A program made the translations under genes and the position numbers. From Curtobacterium citreum (lineage in GTDB: Bacteria; Actinomycetota; Actinomycetes; Actinomycetales; Microbacteriaceae): 64,000 nt of DNA. The DNA is taken from contig NZ_VFMQ01000001.1 in the NCBI RefSeq assembly GCF_006715175.1, forward strand, positions 2,046,001 through 2,110,000, read 5' to 3'. Below, piece after piece: positions 27,246-35,494 of the stretch; position 1 is the first letter of the stretch, and the number at the start of each line of letters is the position of its first letter. The notes under the pieces are model-generated. The model searched no databases. It was not told the DNA's origin and saw only the letters and a program-made list of their open reading frames with translations.

Positions 27246-27265
27246 TCAAGGAACAGGAGTCCTCC

Positions 27266-27847
27266 GTGGCGACCCTCTCGCTGTCCAAGGGCAACAACCT
27301 CTCGCTCACCAAGACCGACCCGGGTCTCCGGCGCGCGATGATCGGTCTCGGCTGGGACCCGCGCACGACCGCCGGTGAGCAGTTCGACCTCGACGCCTCC
27401 GCGCTGCTCGTCGGCGCGAACGGCCGGGTGCGCTCGAACGACGACTTCATCTTCTACAACCAGCTGCAGTCGAACGACGGCTCGGTCGTCCACCAGGGCG
27501 ACAACCGCACCGGCGAGGGCGAGGGCGACGACGAGCAGATCCTCGTCGACCTCGACGCCGTCGCCGCCGACGTCGAGCGGGTCGTCATCGTCGTGACGAT
27601 CGACCAGGCGGACGCCCGTCGGCAGAACTTCGGGCAGGTCCGCGGCGCCTTCTGCCGGGTCGTGAACGACGAGACCGGCAACGAGGTCGTGCGCTTCGAC
27701 CTCACCGAGGACGCCGCGTCGGAGACCGGCATGATCTTCGCGGAGATCTACCGGTACAACGGTGAGTGGAAGTTCCGCGCCGTCGGCCAGGGCTACGCCA
27801 CCGGACTCCGGGGCGTCGCCACCGACTTCGGCGTCGTCCTCGACTGA
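27266..27847 (+). CDS. terD: TerD family protein (canonical, copy A)
   Basis: A 193-aa canonical Ter[17 protein letters not shown] starts the domain, [18 protein letters not shown] is the paired acidic calcium site, and [15 protein letters not shown] near residue 168 is the family end motif. GTG start with AGGAG about 9 nt upstream, 20 bp after the previous gene. It is much closer to the next gene than to the variants, suggesting a local duplication. Known TerD binds two calcium ions and is cytosolic and membrane-associated. Confidence 0.95.
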   Translation: MATLSLSKGNNLSLTKTDPGLRRAMIGLGWDPRTTAGEQFDLDASALLVGANGRVRSNDDFIFYNQLQSNDGSVVHQGDNRTGEGEGDDEQILVDLDAVAADVERVVIVVTIDQADARRQNFGQVRGAFCRVVNDETGNEVVRFDLTEDAASETGMIFAEIYRYNGEWKFRAVGQGYATGLRGVATDFGVVLD

Positions 27848-27890
27848 CCTCCGCACCCGCACCGACCGCACCACCTGGAAGGACCCGATC

Positions 27891-28469
27891 ATGGCTGGAC
27901 TCTCCCTCGCCAAGGGCAACAACCTCTCCCTCACGAAGACGAGCCCCGGGCTGACCGTCGCGACGGTCGGCCTCGGCTGGGACCCGCGCACGACCTCGGG
28001 CGAGCAGTTCGACCTCGACGCGTCGGCGCTGCTGCTCGGCGAGTCGGGCAAGGTCCGCTCGGACGCCGACTTCATCTTCTACAACCAGCCGCGCAGCGTC
28101 GACGGTGCCGTGGCGCACCAGGGCGACAACCGCACCGGTCAGGGCGACGGAGACGACGAGCAGATCACCGTCGACCTGCAGGCGCTCCCCGCCGACGTCG
28201 TCCGCGTGGTCATCGCGGTGTCGATCGACCAGGGCGAGGCCCGGCGGCAGAACTTCGGCCAGGTCCGGAGTGCGTACTCCCGCGTGCTCGACCAGGACGG
28301 CAACGAGATCGTCCGCTACGACCTGTCCGAGGAGGCGGCGCCCGAGACGGCGATGATCTTCTCCGAGCTGTACCGCAACGGTGCCGAGTGGAAGTTCCGC
28401 GCCGTCGGCCAGGGCTACACGACCGGCCTCGCCGGCATCGCCACCGACTTCGGCGTCCAGCTCGGCTGA
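27891..28469 (+). CDS. terD: TerD family protein (canonical, copy B)
   Basis: A 192-aa canonical TerD, closely similar along its length to the gene just upstream. [34 protein letters not shown] and [17 protein letters not shown] are all present. GGAAGG precedes the ATG. The pair most likely arose by tandem duplication, and keeping both suggests heteromeric or dosage use. Follows copy A by 43 bp. Confidence 0.95.
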   Translation: MAGLSLAKGNNLSLTKTSPGLTVATVGLGWDPRTTSGEQFDLDASALLLGESGKVRSDADFIFYNQPRSVDGAVAHQGDNRTGQGDGDDEQITVDLQALPADVVRVVIAVSIDQGEARRQNFGQVRSAYSRVLDQDGNEIVRYDLSEEAAPETAMIFSELYRNGAEWKFRAVGQGYTTGLAGIATDFGVQLG

Positions 28470-28525
28470 GCCGCTCCCCTCGACCCGCGACCCCGCGACC
28501 CCTTCGAACGACCCAGGAGACACCG

Positions 28526-29746
28526 ATGCCCGGACCCCTCGCACCGCCGGAGCCCGCTGACTCGTCCGAGGACGCCCTCGTCCTGCGGCCGGCCGACGCG
28601 GCGGAGACGATCACGCCAGACGACGCCCCCGGCATGGTTCCGGTCGACGCCGAGCGGCAGGCGCAGATCGCGGCGCAGGCGCGCGAGTTCGTCGACGAGG
28701 TCGCCGCGCTCGACCCGCGCTCCCCGGCCTTCGGCGAGAAGGTCGACGGCATCAACCAGATCGCGGGCAGCGAGATCGCCCGGTCCGGCGGGTTCTCGTC
28801 GCGGATGCTCGAGCGGTCGCAGTCCTCGGTCGCGGGGGCCCGCCGGACGGGCGACAGCGCACAGGTGAAGGTCGCGACGACCCTCGGCGACCTTCGCTCG
28901 ACCGTCGAGGACCTGACCCCGAACCAGGCCGACCTCAGCACCGGCCGGAAGATCCTCGGGATGATCCCCGGCGGCAACAAGCTCGCGAAGTACTTCCAGC
29001 GCTACGAGTCCGCGCAGACGCAGCTCGACCGCATCATCAAGTCGCTCATGGCCGGCCAGGACGAGCTCCGCAAGGACAACGCGACGCTCGCCGACGAGAA
29101 GGTCCAGCTGTGGGAGACCATGCAGCAGCTGAGCGAGTACGCCGTCTTCGCGAAGGCGCTCGACCAGGCGGCCGTCACGAAGGTCGAGTCGCTGCGGAAC
29201 GCCGGCCGCGTGGACGAGGCGCAGAAGCTCGAGTCCGACGTGCTGTTCCCGGTGCGCCAGCGGCACCAGGACATCCTCACGCAGCTCGCGGTCTCGGTGC
29301 AGGGGTACCTCGCCATGGACCTCGTCCGCAAGAACAACACCGAGCTCATCAAGGGTGTCGAGCGAGCGCGCACCACGACCGTCGCGGCCCTCCGCACCGC
29401 GGTCGTCGTCGCCCAGGCGCTCGCGAACCAGCGCATGGTGCTCGACCAGATCGACGCCGTGAACAACACCACGAACGCGATGATCCTGCAGACGAGCGAG
29501 ATGCTCCGCGACCAGACCACGCGGATCCACCAGCAGGCGACGAACTCCGGCGTCAGCGTGGAGACCCTGCAGCGCGCGTTCGACAACGTGTTCCAGACGA
29601 TGGACGCCATCGACTCGTTCCGCTCCGAGGCGGCGAAGAACATGTCATCGACCGTGAGCGCGCTCGAGGCGGGCATCCAGCGGGCGAAGCCCTACCTGGA
29701 GCGTGCGCGGCAGAGCGACGACGACCCCCGGTCGGTCGCCCGATGA
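28526..29746 (+). CDS. telA: Toxic anion resistance protein TelA
   Basis: A 406-aa soluble, almost wholly helical protein of the TelA/KlaA family found with Ter genes. Family blocks include LTPNQADLSTGRKILGMIPGG near residue 140, YFQRYESAQTQLDRIIKSL, and the C-terminal TMDAIDSFRSEA. Long coiled-coil-forming stretches run through residues 160-390. Its biochemical role is not established; tellurite resistance is linked to the family. AGGAG precedes the ATG by about 7 nt, and the gene follows terD copy B by 56 bp. Confidence 0.92.
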   Translation: MPGPLAPPEPADSSEDALVLRPADAAETITPDDAPGMVPVDAERQAQIAAQAREFVDEVAALDPRSPAFGEKVDGINQIAGSEIARSGGFSSRMLERSQSSVAGARRTGDSAQVKVATTLGDLRSTVEDLTPNQADLSTGRKILGMIPGGNKLAKYFQRYESAQTQLDRIIKSLMAGQDELRKDNATLADEKVQLWETMQQLSEYAVFAKALDQAAVTKVESLRNAGRVDEAQKLESDVLFPVRQRHQDILTQLAVSVQGYLAMDLVRKNNTELIKGVERARTTTVAALRTAVVVAQALANQRMVLDQIDAVNNTTNAMILQTSEMLRDQTTRIHQQATNSGVSVETLQRAFDNVFQTMDAIDSFRSEAAKNMSSTVSALEAGIQRAKPYLERARQSDDDPRSVAR

Positions 29747-29764
29747 CCTCCACTGCCCGGCGCC

Positions 29765-30340
29765 GTGCGTGACCGCTTCCGGGCGCTCTTCGGCCGGGAC
29801 GACGACCGTGCCGACCACCGGCACGACGAGGGGCATCGGACGCCGACGCCCGAGGAAGCGGCTGCGGCCGCCGCGGCCCGGATCGACGTCCGCGGTGCCG
29901 GCGGCTCGGCGGACTACCGTGCCGTCGCCGCCGGGCTCGACGACCTGCGCGCGTTCGTCCGGGCCGCGGGAGCCGACCTGCCGACGGTGATCGCCTCGCG
30001 GATCCGCCACGTCGAGGACCTCCTGCGCGAGGCCGCCGACACGACCGTCGCCCGCGGCGCCTCGACGGAGCAGCGCTACCTGTTCCAAGCCGTCGTCGAC
30101 GACTACCTGCCCACACCCGTCCGCACGTACCGCTCGCTGCCCGCGGCGGACCGGCGCGACGACAGCGACGCCACCCGGACGCTCGCCGACCAGCTCGACG
30201 TCGTCGCGGAGACGGTGGAGGACATGCACGAACAGATCCGGAGCGGCGCCATCGCCGAGCTCTCCACCCACGGCCGCTTCCTACGGGAGCGTCTCGGTGA
30301 CGGCGATCCGGGGTTGCGACTCCGCGGAGCGGACTCGTGA
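29765..30340 (+). CDS. Ter-linked helical protein, unknown family
   Basis: A 191-aa protein I do not recognise. The first 50 residues are acidic and His/Arg-rich with an alanine run (EEAAAAAAARI). Residues 50-180 are predicted helical with charged heptads (VAAGLDDLRAFVRAAG, QLDVVAETVEDMHEQIRSG, STHGRFLRERLG). No transmembrane helix or cysteine is present. It starts with GTG 18 bp after telA and overlaps the next TerD gene by GTGA, so it is translationally tied to the Ter system. A TelA- or TerD-binding helical partner is a reasonable guess only. Confidence 0.75.
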   Translation: MRDRFRALFGRDDDRADHRHDEGHRTPTPEEAAAAAAARIDVRGAGGSADYRAVAAGLDDLRAFVRAAGADLPTVIASRIRHVEDLLREAADTTVARGASTEQRYLFQAVVDDYLPTPVRTYRSLPAADRRDDSDATRTLADQLDVVAETVEDMHEQIRSGAIAELSTHGRFLRERLGDGDPGLRLRGADS

Positions 30341-30897
30341 GCGGGCGGCTCGTCCCCGGGGCGAACGCCGCGCTGACGGCCGAGAACCCCGGCCTGACGG
30401 CGGTCGTCGTCGGCATCGCATGGGACCAGATCGTCAGCCGTGGTCCGTCGGCCGAGCTCGTGCCCGTCGCCCTGGTGTGCGGCGCGGACGGACTCGTGCT
30501 CTCCGACGAGGACCTCGTCTTCTTCAACCAGCTCGAGAGCGCCGACGCCTCCGTCGCGTACCTCGACGAGTCCGACGACGAGGAGATCGACGTCGACCTC
30601 GTGTCGGTGCCGGACGTCGTCGACAAGATCGTCTTCGCGGTCTACCTCGACCCGGACCGCCGCTCCCCCGGCGACCTCGGCTCGGTGCGCTCGATGTCGA
30701 TCCGCGTCAGCGCGCCGGACGGCCGCGAACTGGTGTCCTTCGCGCTGCCGTCGGACCGCAACCACACCATCGACGCCGTGATCCTCGGCGAGCTGTACCG
30801 GCACCGGACGGACTGGAAGTTCCGCGCGGTGGGCCAGGGCTACACGACGGGGCTCACCGGGCTCCGGAACGACCACGGCATCGGTCGGCGGCGATGA
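30337..30897 (+). CDS. TerD family protein (variant 2)
   Basis: A 186-aa diverged TerD. It has NAALTAENPGLTAVVVGIAWD instead of the usual KGNNLSLTK start, an acidic ESDDEEIDVDLVSVPD replacing the [12 protein letters not shown] site, and a retained [18 protein letters not shown] end motif. The weakened calcium site suggests altered metal binding. It overlaps both neighbours (GTGA upstream, ATGA downstream), so its production is coupled to them. Confidence 0.88.
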   Translation: MSGRLVPGANAALTAENPGLTAVVVGIAWDQIVSRGPSAELVPVALVCGADGLVLSDEDLVFFNQLESADASVAYLDESDDEEIDVDLVSVPDVVDKIVFAVYLDPDRRSPGDLGSVRSMSIRVSAPDGRELVSFALPSDRNHTIDAVILGELYRHRTDWKFRAVGQGYTTGLTGLRNDHGIGRRR

Positions 30898-31676
30898 CCT
30901 CGGCGCACCCGTACCTCCGGCGGCGGGTCCCACCGGTGCCGCGGGACACGGCCGGCACGCAGCGCGCTGCGGCGACGCCACCGATCGCAGGACCGACGGA
31001 CGGTGGCGCCCCGACCCGGGGGACCGGGCTGACCCTGTCCGGCCCCACGGCGCGGACGACGCCCTCCGTCCCCCGCACGCCGTCCGTGCCGAGTCCGGGG
31101 TCCACCCCCACACCGACGTCGACCGGCCCGTCGGCGCGCGTCGCCTCCAGGCTCGCTGCCCGCGCTCGACGGGTCCGTCCGTTCCCGGCTGCCGACCCCC
31201 GCGACGTGCAGGTCCTCGACGCCGGGACGCCCGTCGTCCGCGTCGACCGTCGACGCTCCGCCGTCGGGAGCCTCGTCGTCGCCGGTTGCACGAGCACGGT
31301 CTGGGAGAGCACCGACCACGTCGTCGGCGCGGCGACCGTCGACGGCGCCACCGCCGGGCGAGCCGTCCAGACCCCGGGCAACCGGCCGCTCGTCGGGTTC
31401 GACGACGGTGTCGCCCTCGTCGCGCTCCGGTACGTCCGCAGTCTGCGCCGTGCGCTGTTCATCGCGAGGGGCGCCGAGCGGATGACCGTCGCACTGCACG
31501 ACGGCACCACCCTCGCGGTCGACCCCGGCACCGGTGACACGACGACGATCCTCGCGCTGTCGGTCGTCGACGGGGAGCTCGAACTCCGCGCCGAACCGTT
31601 CCCCCGGGCCCCGCACGACGGCGAGGTCTTCGCCGCCTTCGGGTTCACCCTCTCCGCCCCGTCGATCGGAGCCTGA
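30894..31676 (+). CDS. Ter-linked protein with disordered N-terminus, possible degenerate TerD fold
   Basis: A 260-aa protein. Residues 1-100 are low-complexity and rich in Pro, Thr, Ser and Arg, probably disordered. Residues 103-257 alternate short strands: VALVALRYVRSLRRALFI at 173-190, ALSVVDGELELRAEPFPR at 221-238 and GEVFAAFGF at 243-251. The last segment sits where TerD proteins have the [10 protein letters not shown] motif, so a decayed TerD-like beta-sandwich is possible. No calcium-site acidic cluster is visible. ATGA overlap with variant TerD. Family assignment is inference only. Confidence 0.7.
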   Translation: MTSAHPYLRRRVPPVPRDTAGTQRAAATPPIAGPTDGGAPTRGTGLTLSGPTARTTPSVPRTPSVPSPGSTPTPTSTGPSARVASRLAARARRVRPFPAADPRDVQVLDAGTPVVRVDRRRSAVGSLVVAGCTSTVWESTDHVVGAATVDGATAGRAVQTPGNRPLVGFDDGVALVALRYVRSLRRALFIARGAERMTVALHDGTTLAVDPGTGDTTTILALSVVDGELELRAEPFPRAPHDGEVFAAFGFTLSAPSIGA

Positions 31677-31679
31677 CCC

Positions 31680-32861
31680 GTGCGCCACTTCGCCGAGCTC
31701 GAACGGAGCGATCCGGACGGGCACCGGGCGTTCTTCCGGCAACCGCCCGAGGACGTCACCCGGAGCAGCGGGACCGCCCTCCGCGCGGTCGCCCTCGGCG
31801 CGACGCTCTACACACCGGGGATCCGTCCGGACCTGGTCCGTGACGTCCGCCGGCAGCGGGAGCTCGGGGCCGCCTCCATCGTGCTCTGCCTCGAGGACTC
31901 GGTCGCCGACGCGGACCTGCCCCGCGCCGAGGACAACGTCGACGCCGCGCTCCGCGAGCTCGCGCGGTCGGAGGACCCCGACACGCTCCCGCAGCTGTTC
32001 GTCCGCGTCCGTGACGCCGAGCACCTGGCGCGCTTCGCCGACCGGGTCGGACCAGAGGCGCTCGACGTCCTGACCGGCATCGTGCTGCCGAAGTTCGAGG
32101 CGCAGGACGGCGTCGGGGACCGCTGGTTCCGGGTCCTGGACGACTGCAACGCCGGGCGCCCGGACGACCACCGGCTCGTGGTGATGCCCATCCTGGAGTC
32201 GCCGTCGATCATCCACCGCGAGACCCGCACCGACGCCCTCACCGCGATCCGCGACGTGCTGGTCGACAGGCGGCGCGACGTCCTCGCGGTGCGCATCGGC
32301 GCGACCGACCTGTCGAGCGTCTACGGGCTCCGGCGGCCGTCGCACCTCACGGTGTACGACGTGCAGGTGCTGGCGTCCGTGATCGGCGAGGTCGTGAACG
32401 TCCTCGGTCGCTCGGGCGACGGGTTCGTGGTCGCCGGCCCGGTGTGGGAGCACTACCCCGACTCGGACCGGGTCTTCCGGACGCAACTCCGGTCGACGCC
32501 GTTCGAGCAGGCGGGCGACCTCGCCCTCCGCCGGCAGCTGCTGCTCGAGGGCTTCGACGGGCTGCTGCGCGAGGTCACGCTCGACCGCGCGAACGGCCTG
32601 ACCGGCAAGACGGTGATCCACCCCCGGCACGTGCCCCTCGTGCACGCGATGTCGGTCGTCAGCGACGAAGAGTTCTCCGACGCCGAGGACGTGCTCGCGA
32701 ACACCTCGGGCGGCGCCGCGGCCTCGCGCTACGGCAACAAGATGAACGAGATGAAGCCCCACCACGAGTGGGCCGAGCGGACGCTGCTCCGGGCCCGTGC
32801 GTTCGGGGTGGCCGCACCCGACGTGACCTTCGTCGACCTGCTGGAACGGAGCCTGCCGTGA
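31680..32861 (+). CDS. HpcH/HpaI aldolase / citrate-lyase-beta (CitE)-like enzyme of the Ter module
   Basis: A 393-aa TIM-barrel lyase-like protein. ASIVLCLEDSVADADLP near residue 62 carries the Glu/Asp metal-site residues. VMPILESPSIIH near residue 167 and VRIGATDLSSVYGLRR near residue 204 follow, and GKTVIHPRHVPLVHAMS is the CitE-like closing motif. Ter clusters often carry such a lyase in a predicted pathway making a nucleoside-like metabolite together with phosphoribosyltransferases and a HAD phosphatase, which are the next genes here. GTG start 3 bp after the previous stop. Confidence 0.88.
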   Translation: MRHFAELERSDPDGHRAFFRQPPEDVTRSSGTALRAVALGATLYTPGIRPDLVRDVRRQRELGAASIVLCLEDSVADADLPRAEDNVDAALRELARSEDPDTLPQLFVRVRDAEHLARFADRVGPEALDVLTGIVLPKFEAQDGVGDRWFRVLDDCNAGRPDDHRLVVMPILESPSIIHRETRTDALTAIRDVLVDRRRDVLAVRIGATDLSSVYGLRRPSHLTVYDVQVLASVIGEVVNVLGRSGDGFVVAGPVWEHYPDSDRVFRTQLRSTPFEQAGDLALRRQLLLEGFDGLLREVTLDRANGLTGKTVIHPRHVPLVHAMSVVSDEEFSDAEDVLANTSGGAAASRYGNKMNEMKPHHEWAERTLLRARAFGVAAPDVTFVDLLERSLP

Positions 32862-35494
32862 CCCTGCCCACGCCCGCCGACCTCGGGGTCGTGCTCAGCG
32901 ACGCGCCGAAGGACACCGACGCCCCCGACAGGACCGCAACCGTCCCGCTCGGCGAGCTCGTGCGCGTCGCCCTCCGACGGAACCCGAAGCGCGCGCACCT
33001 GCTCGTCTCGACCGTCCTCGCCAAGCACGTCCCCACGGTGCCGGCCGTGGCCCTCGCCGCCGGCGAGGTCCTGGGCGCCCGCGTCGCCGACGTCCTCGAC
33101 GACGGACACCGGGTCGACGACGCGACGATCGGTCGCCTCACGGCCCTGCTGCCGACGGCCACCACGGACGGGGAACGGGACCGCGCCGACCGGCACCGCG
33201 CCGCGACCACGCTCCGCACCGACCTCGCCGTCCACCGCCCGGACCACCCGGACGTCCTCGTTCTCGGCTTCGCGGAGACCGCCACCGCCCTCGGCGCGAT
33301 GGTCGCCGAGACCCTCGGCGCGCGGTCCCTCCACTCGACGCGGCACGACCCCGAGGGTGCCGTCGCCGCGGCGGGCTTCGACGAGGCCCACTCGCACGCG
33401 ACCGCCCACCGACTGCTGCCGGAGGACCCGGACTGGCTCCCCGGCGACGGCACGGTCGTCCTCGTGGACGACGAGCTGAGCACGGGCGCGACCGCCCGAG
33501 CGACCATCCGCGCGCTCCACGCCCTCGCACCGCAGCGACGCTGGGTGGTGGCGACCCTGGTCGACCTCCGGACCCCGGCGGACGTCGCGGCCACCGACTC
33601 CCTCGGTGACGAGCTCGGCGCGCCCGTGACGGTCGTCTCGCTCGGGCGGGGCGCGGTCTCGCTACCCGACGGCCTGCCGCAGGCGGCCGCCGACCTCATC
33701 GCGGCCCACGCCGTCGACCTCAGCCCCGGCGCCGTCAGCGCCGACAGCGCCAGCCACGTCGGGACAGGGGACGACCCGTCGGACGCACCCCGTGCCTCCC
33801 GGCCGGCCGCCGAGGTGACCACCCTGCGCGCCGCGCCGACCGCGACGGACCGCACCGGCGTCCCCGCGAGCCGCACCCGCCTGCCGCGCACCGACGTCGA
33901 GGGCACCGCCGCCGACCTCCGGCCCCTGCTCGGGGCCGCCCCCGGACGCGTGCTCGTGCTCGGCGCCGAGGAGCACATGCACACGCCGCTCGTCGTGGCG
34001 GACGCGCTCCGGCGCACCGGGCTGGACGTGACGTCCTCGACCACCACCCGCTCCCCCGTCGCCGTGCTCGACGACCCCGCGTGGCCGGTGCGGTCCGGGA
34101 TCCGGTTCCGGTCGCGCGAACGGACCGTCGACGGTCCGGGTGAGCGGTACGCCTACAACGTCCGCGGCTTCGACGCGATCGTCGTGCTGCCCGAGCCGGG
34201 GACGGACCGCGCGCTGCTCGACGGCGACGACGGCCTCCTCTCCGCCCTGGCCGCGGTGACGCCCCGGGTGGTCCTCGTCGAGTCGGCGCTCGACCGGTCC
34301 GGCGGCTCCCCCGCCGACACCGGGCCGCGTCCGCTGACCGGGCCGTCGTTCGGGTCGTACGAGCCCGACGACGTCACGTGGCTGCTGCAGGACCTGGCCG
34401 ACGTCGCACTCGAGGCCGACACCGCCGACCGGGAGCGCGCGATCCAGCTCGAGGGCGCCAACTACGCCGAGTCGCTGCCCGTCGAGTACGTGCCGTCGCC
34501 CGCCTACGAGCGGCTCTACGAGGACGCGCTGCACCGCTCGGCCGACCGCGTGGCCGAGGCGGTCGGCACCGTGACCGAGCTCGTCCTGCACGACCGGGAG
34601 CGTCCGGTGCTCGTGTCCCTCGCCCGGGCCGGGACCCCGATCGGGATCCTCGTCCGCCGCTGGGCTGCCCGGTACCACGGCGTGCTGCTCCCCCACGTCA
34701 CAGCGAGCATCGTCCGCGGCGTCGGCATCGACGAGACCGCGCTCCGGTGGCTCGCCGCCCACCACGACCCCGACCAGGTCGTCTTCGTCGACGGCTGGAC
34801 CGGCAAGGGCGCGATCACCCGGGAGCTCACGGCCGCGCTCGACCGGTTCGCGGAGACCGACGGCGTCCGGTTCCGGGACGACCTCGCCGTCCTGGCCGAC
34901 CCGGCGGGGTGCACGCCGTTGCACGGCACCCGGGACGACTACCTCGTGCCGTCGGCGTGCCTCAACTCGACAGTGTCCGGCCTGGTCTCGCGCACGGTGT
35001 TCAACCGGTCGGTGACGCCGCTCGGCACGCTGCACGGTGCGAAGCAGTACCGGCACCTGGGCGACCGCGACCACTCGCGGGCGTTCGTGGCCGCGATCGA
35101 GGACCGGTTCGACGCCGTCCGACCCCGGGTGACCGCCGCGCTGGCGACCGCCGCGGCGCAGGCCCCCGCCGCAGCCGCGGCCGCCGCCGACCGCGCGGTG
35201 GACTGGCGCGGCATGCGCACCGTCGAGGCGATCGGCGCCGAGTACGGCATCGAGGACCTGCACCTCGTCAAGCCCGGTGTCGGCGAGACGACCCGCGTGC
35301 TGCTCCGCCGCGTCCCGTGGCAGGTGCTCGTCCGCGACCCCGAGGACGTCGACGTCGCACACGTCGTCGCCCTCGCTCGCGAACGCGGCGTGCCCGTCGT
35401 GACCCGGCCGGACCTGGCGTACAGCTGCGTGGGCCTCATCCACCCGCTCGGCAGCCGGGTCGTCGAGCAGCCCGTCACGGCGGCCACACCGTGA
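32858..35494 (+). CDS. PRTase_2-TRSP fused to StiP-like and PELOTA domains
   Basis: An 878-aa fusion of what are usually two Ter-module proteins. Residues 1 to about 285 form a phosphoribosyltransferase: NPKRAHLLVSTVLAKHVP at 42-59 and the PRPP loop VLVDDELSTGATA at 201-213. A variable linker (about 286-350) precedes the TRSP domain, whose signature Thr-Arg-Ser-Pro is at 397-400. From about 535 a second unit begins, YAESLPVEYVPSPAY, with VVFVDGWTGKGA at 641-652, matching the StiP family (called a cysteine protease; PRTase-like by fold). An alanine-rich hinge at 761-779 leads to a C-terminal PELOTA-type RNA-binding segment. GTGA overlaps on both sides. Confidence 0.85.
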   Translation: MTLPTPADLGVVLSDAPKDTDAPDRTATVPLGELVRVALRRNPKRAHLLVSTVLAKHVPTVPAVALAAGEVLGARVADVLDDGHRVDDATIGRLTALLPTATTDGERDRADRHRAATTLRTDLAVHRPDHPDVLVLGFAETATALGAMVAETLGARSLHSTRHDPEGAVAAAGFDEAHSHATAHRLLPEDPDWLPGDGTVVLVDDELSTGATARATIRALHALAPQRRWVVATLVDLRTPADVAATDSLGDELGAPVTVVSLGRGAVSLPDGLPQAAADLIAAHAVDLSPGAVSADSASHVGTGDDPSDAPRASRPAAEVTTLRAAPTATDRTGVPASRTRLPRTDVEGTAADLRPLLGAAPGRVLVLGAEEHMHTPLVVADALRRTGLDVTSSTTTRSPVAVLDDPAWPVRSGIRFRSRERTVDGPGERYAYNVRGFDAIVVLPEPGTDRALLDGDDGLLSALAAVTPRVVLVESALDRSGGSPADTGPRPLTGPSFGSYEPDDVTWLLQDLADVALEADTADRERAIQLEGANYAESLPVEYVPSPAYERLYEDALHRSADRVAEAVGTVTELVLHDRERPVLVSLARAGTPIGILVRRWAARYHGVLLPHVTASIVRGVGIDETALRWLAAHHDPDQVVFVDGWTGKGAITRELTAALDRFAETDGVRFRDDLAVLADPAGCTPLHGTRDDYLVPSACLNSTVSGLVSRTVFNRSVTPLGTLHGAKQYRHLGDRDHSRAFVAAIEDRFDAVRPRVTAALATAAAQAPAAAAAAADRAVDWRGMRTVEAIGAEYGIEDLHLVKPGVGETTRVLLRRVPWQVLVRDPEDVDVAHVVALARERGVPVVTRPDLAYSCVGLIHPLGSRVVEQPVTAATP
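33788..33807 (+). repeat. Half copy of the dispersed repeat inside a coding linker
   Basis: CCCGTGCCTCCCGGCCGGCC matches the right half of the dispersed palindromic repeat. It encodes part of the variable linker after the first phosphoribosyltransferase domain, about residues 311-317, so insertion there would be tolerated. Confidence 0.5.

Noticed and set aside
32858..35494. Two separate genes instead of one 878-codon gene
   Set aside because: No stop, frameshift or good internal start with a ribosome site was seen between the TRSP and StiP parts. The frame and codon bias run through.
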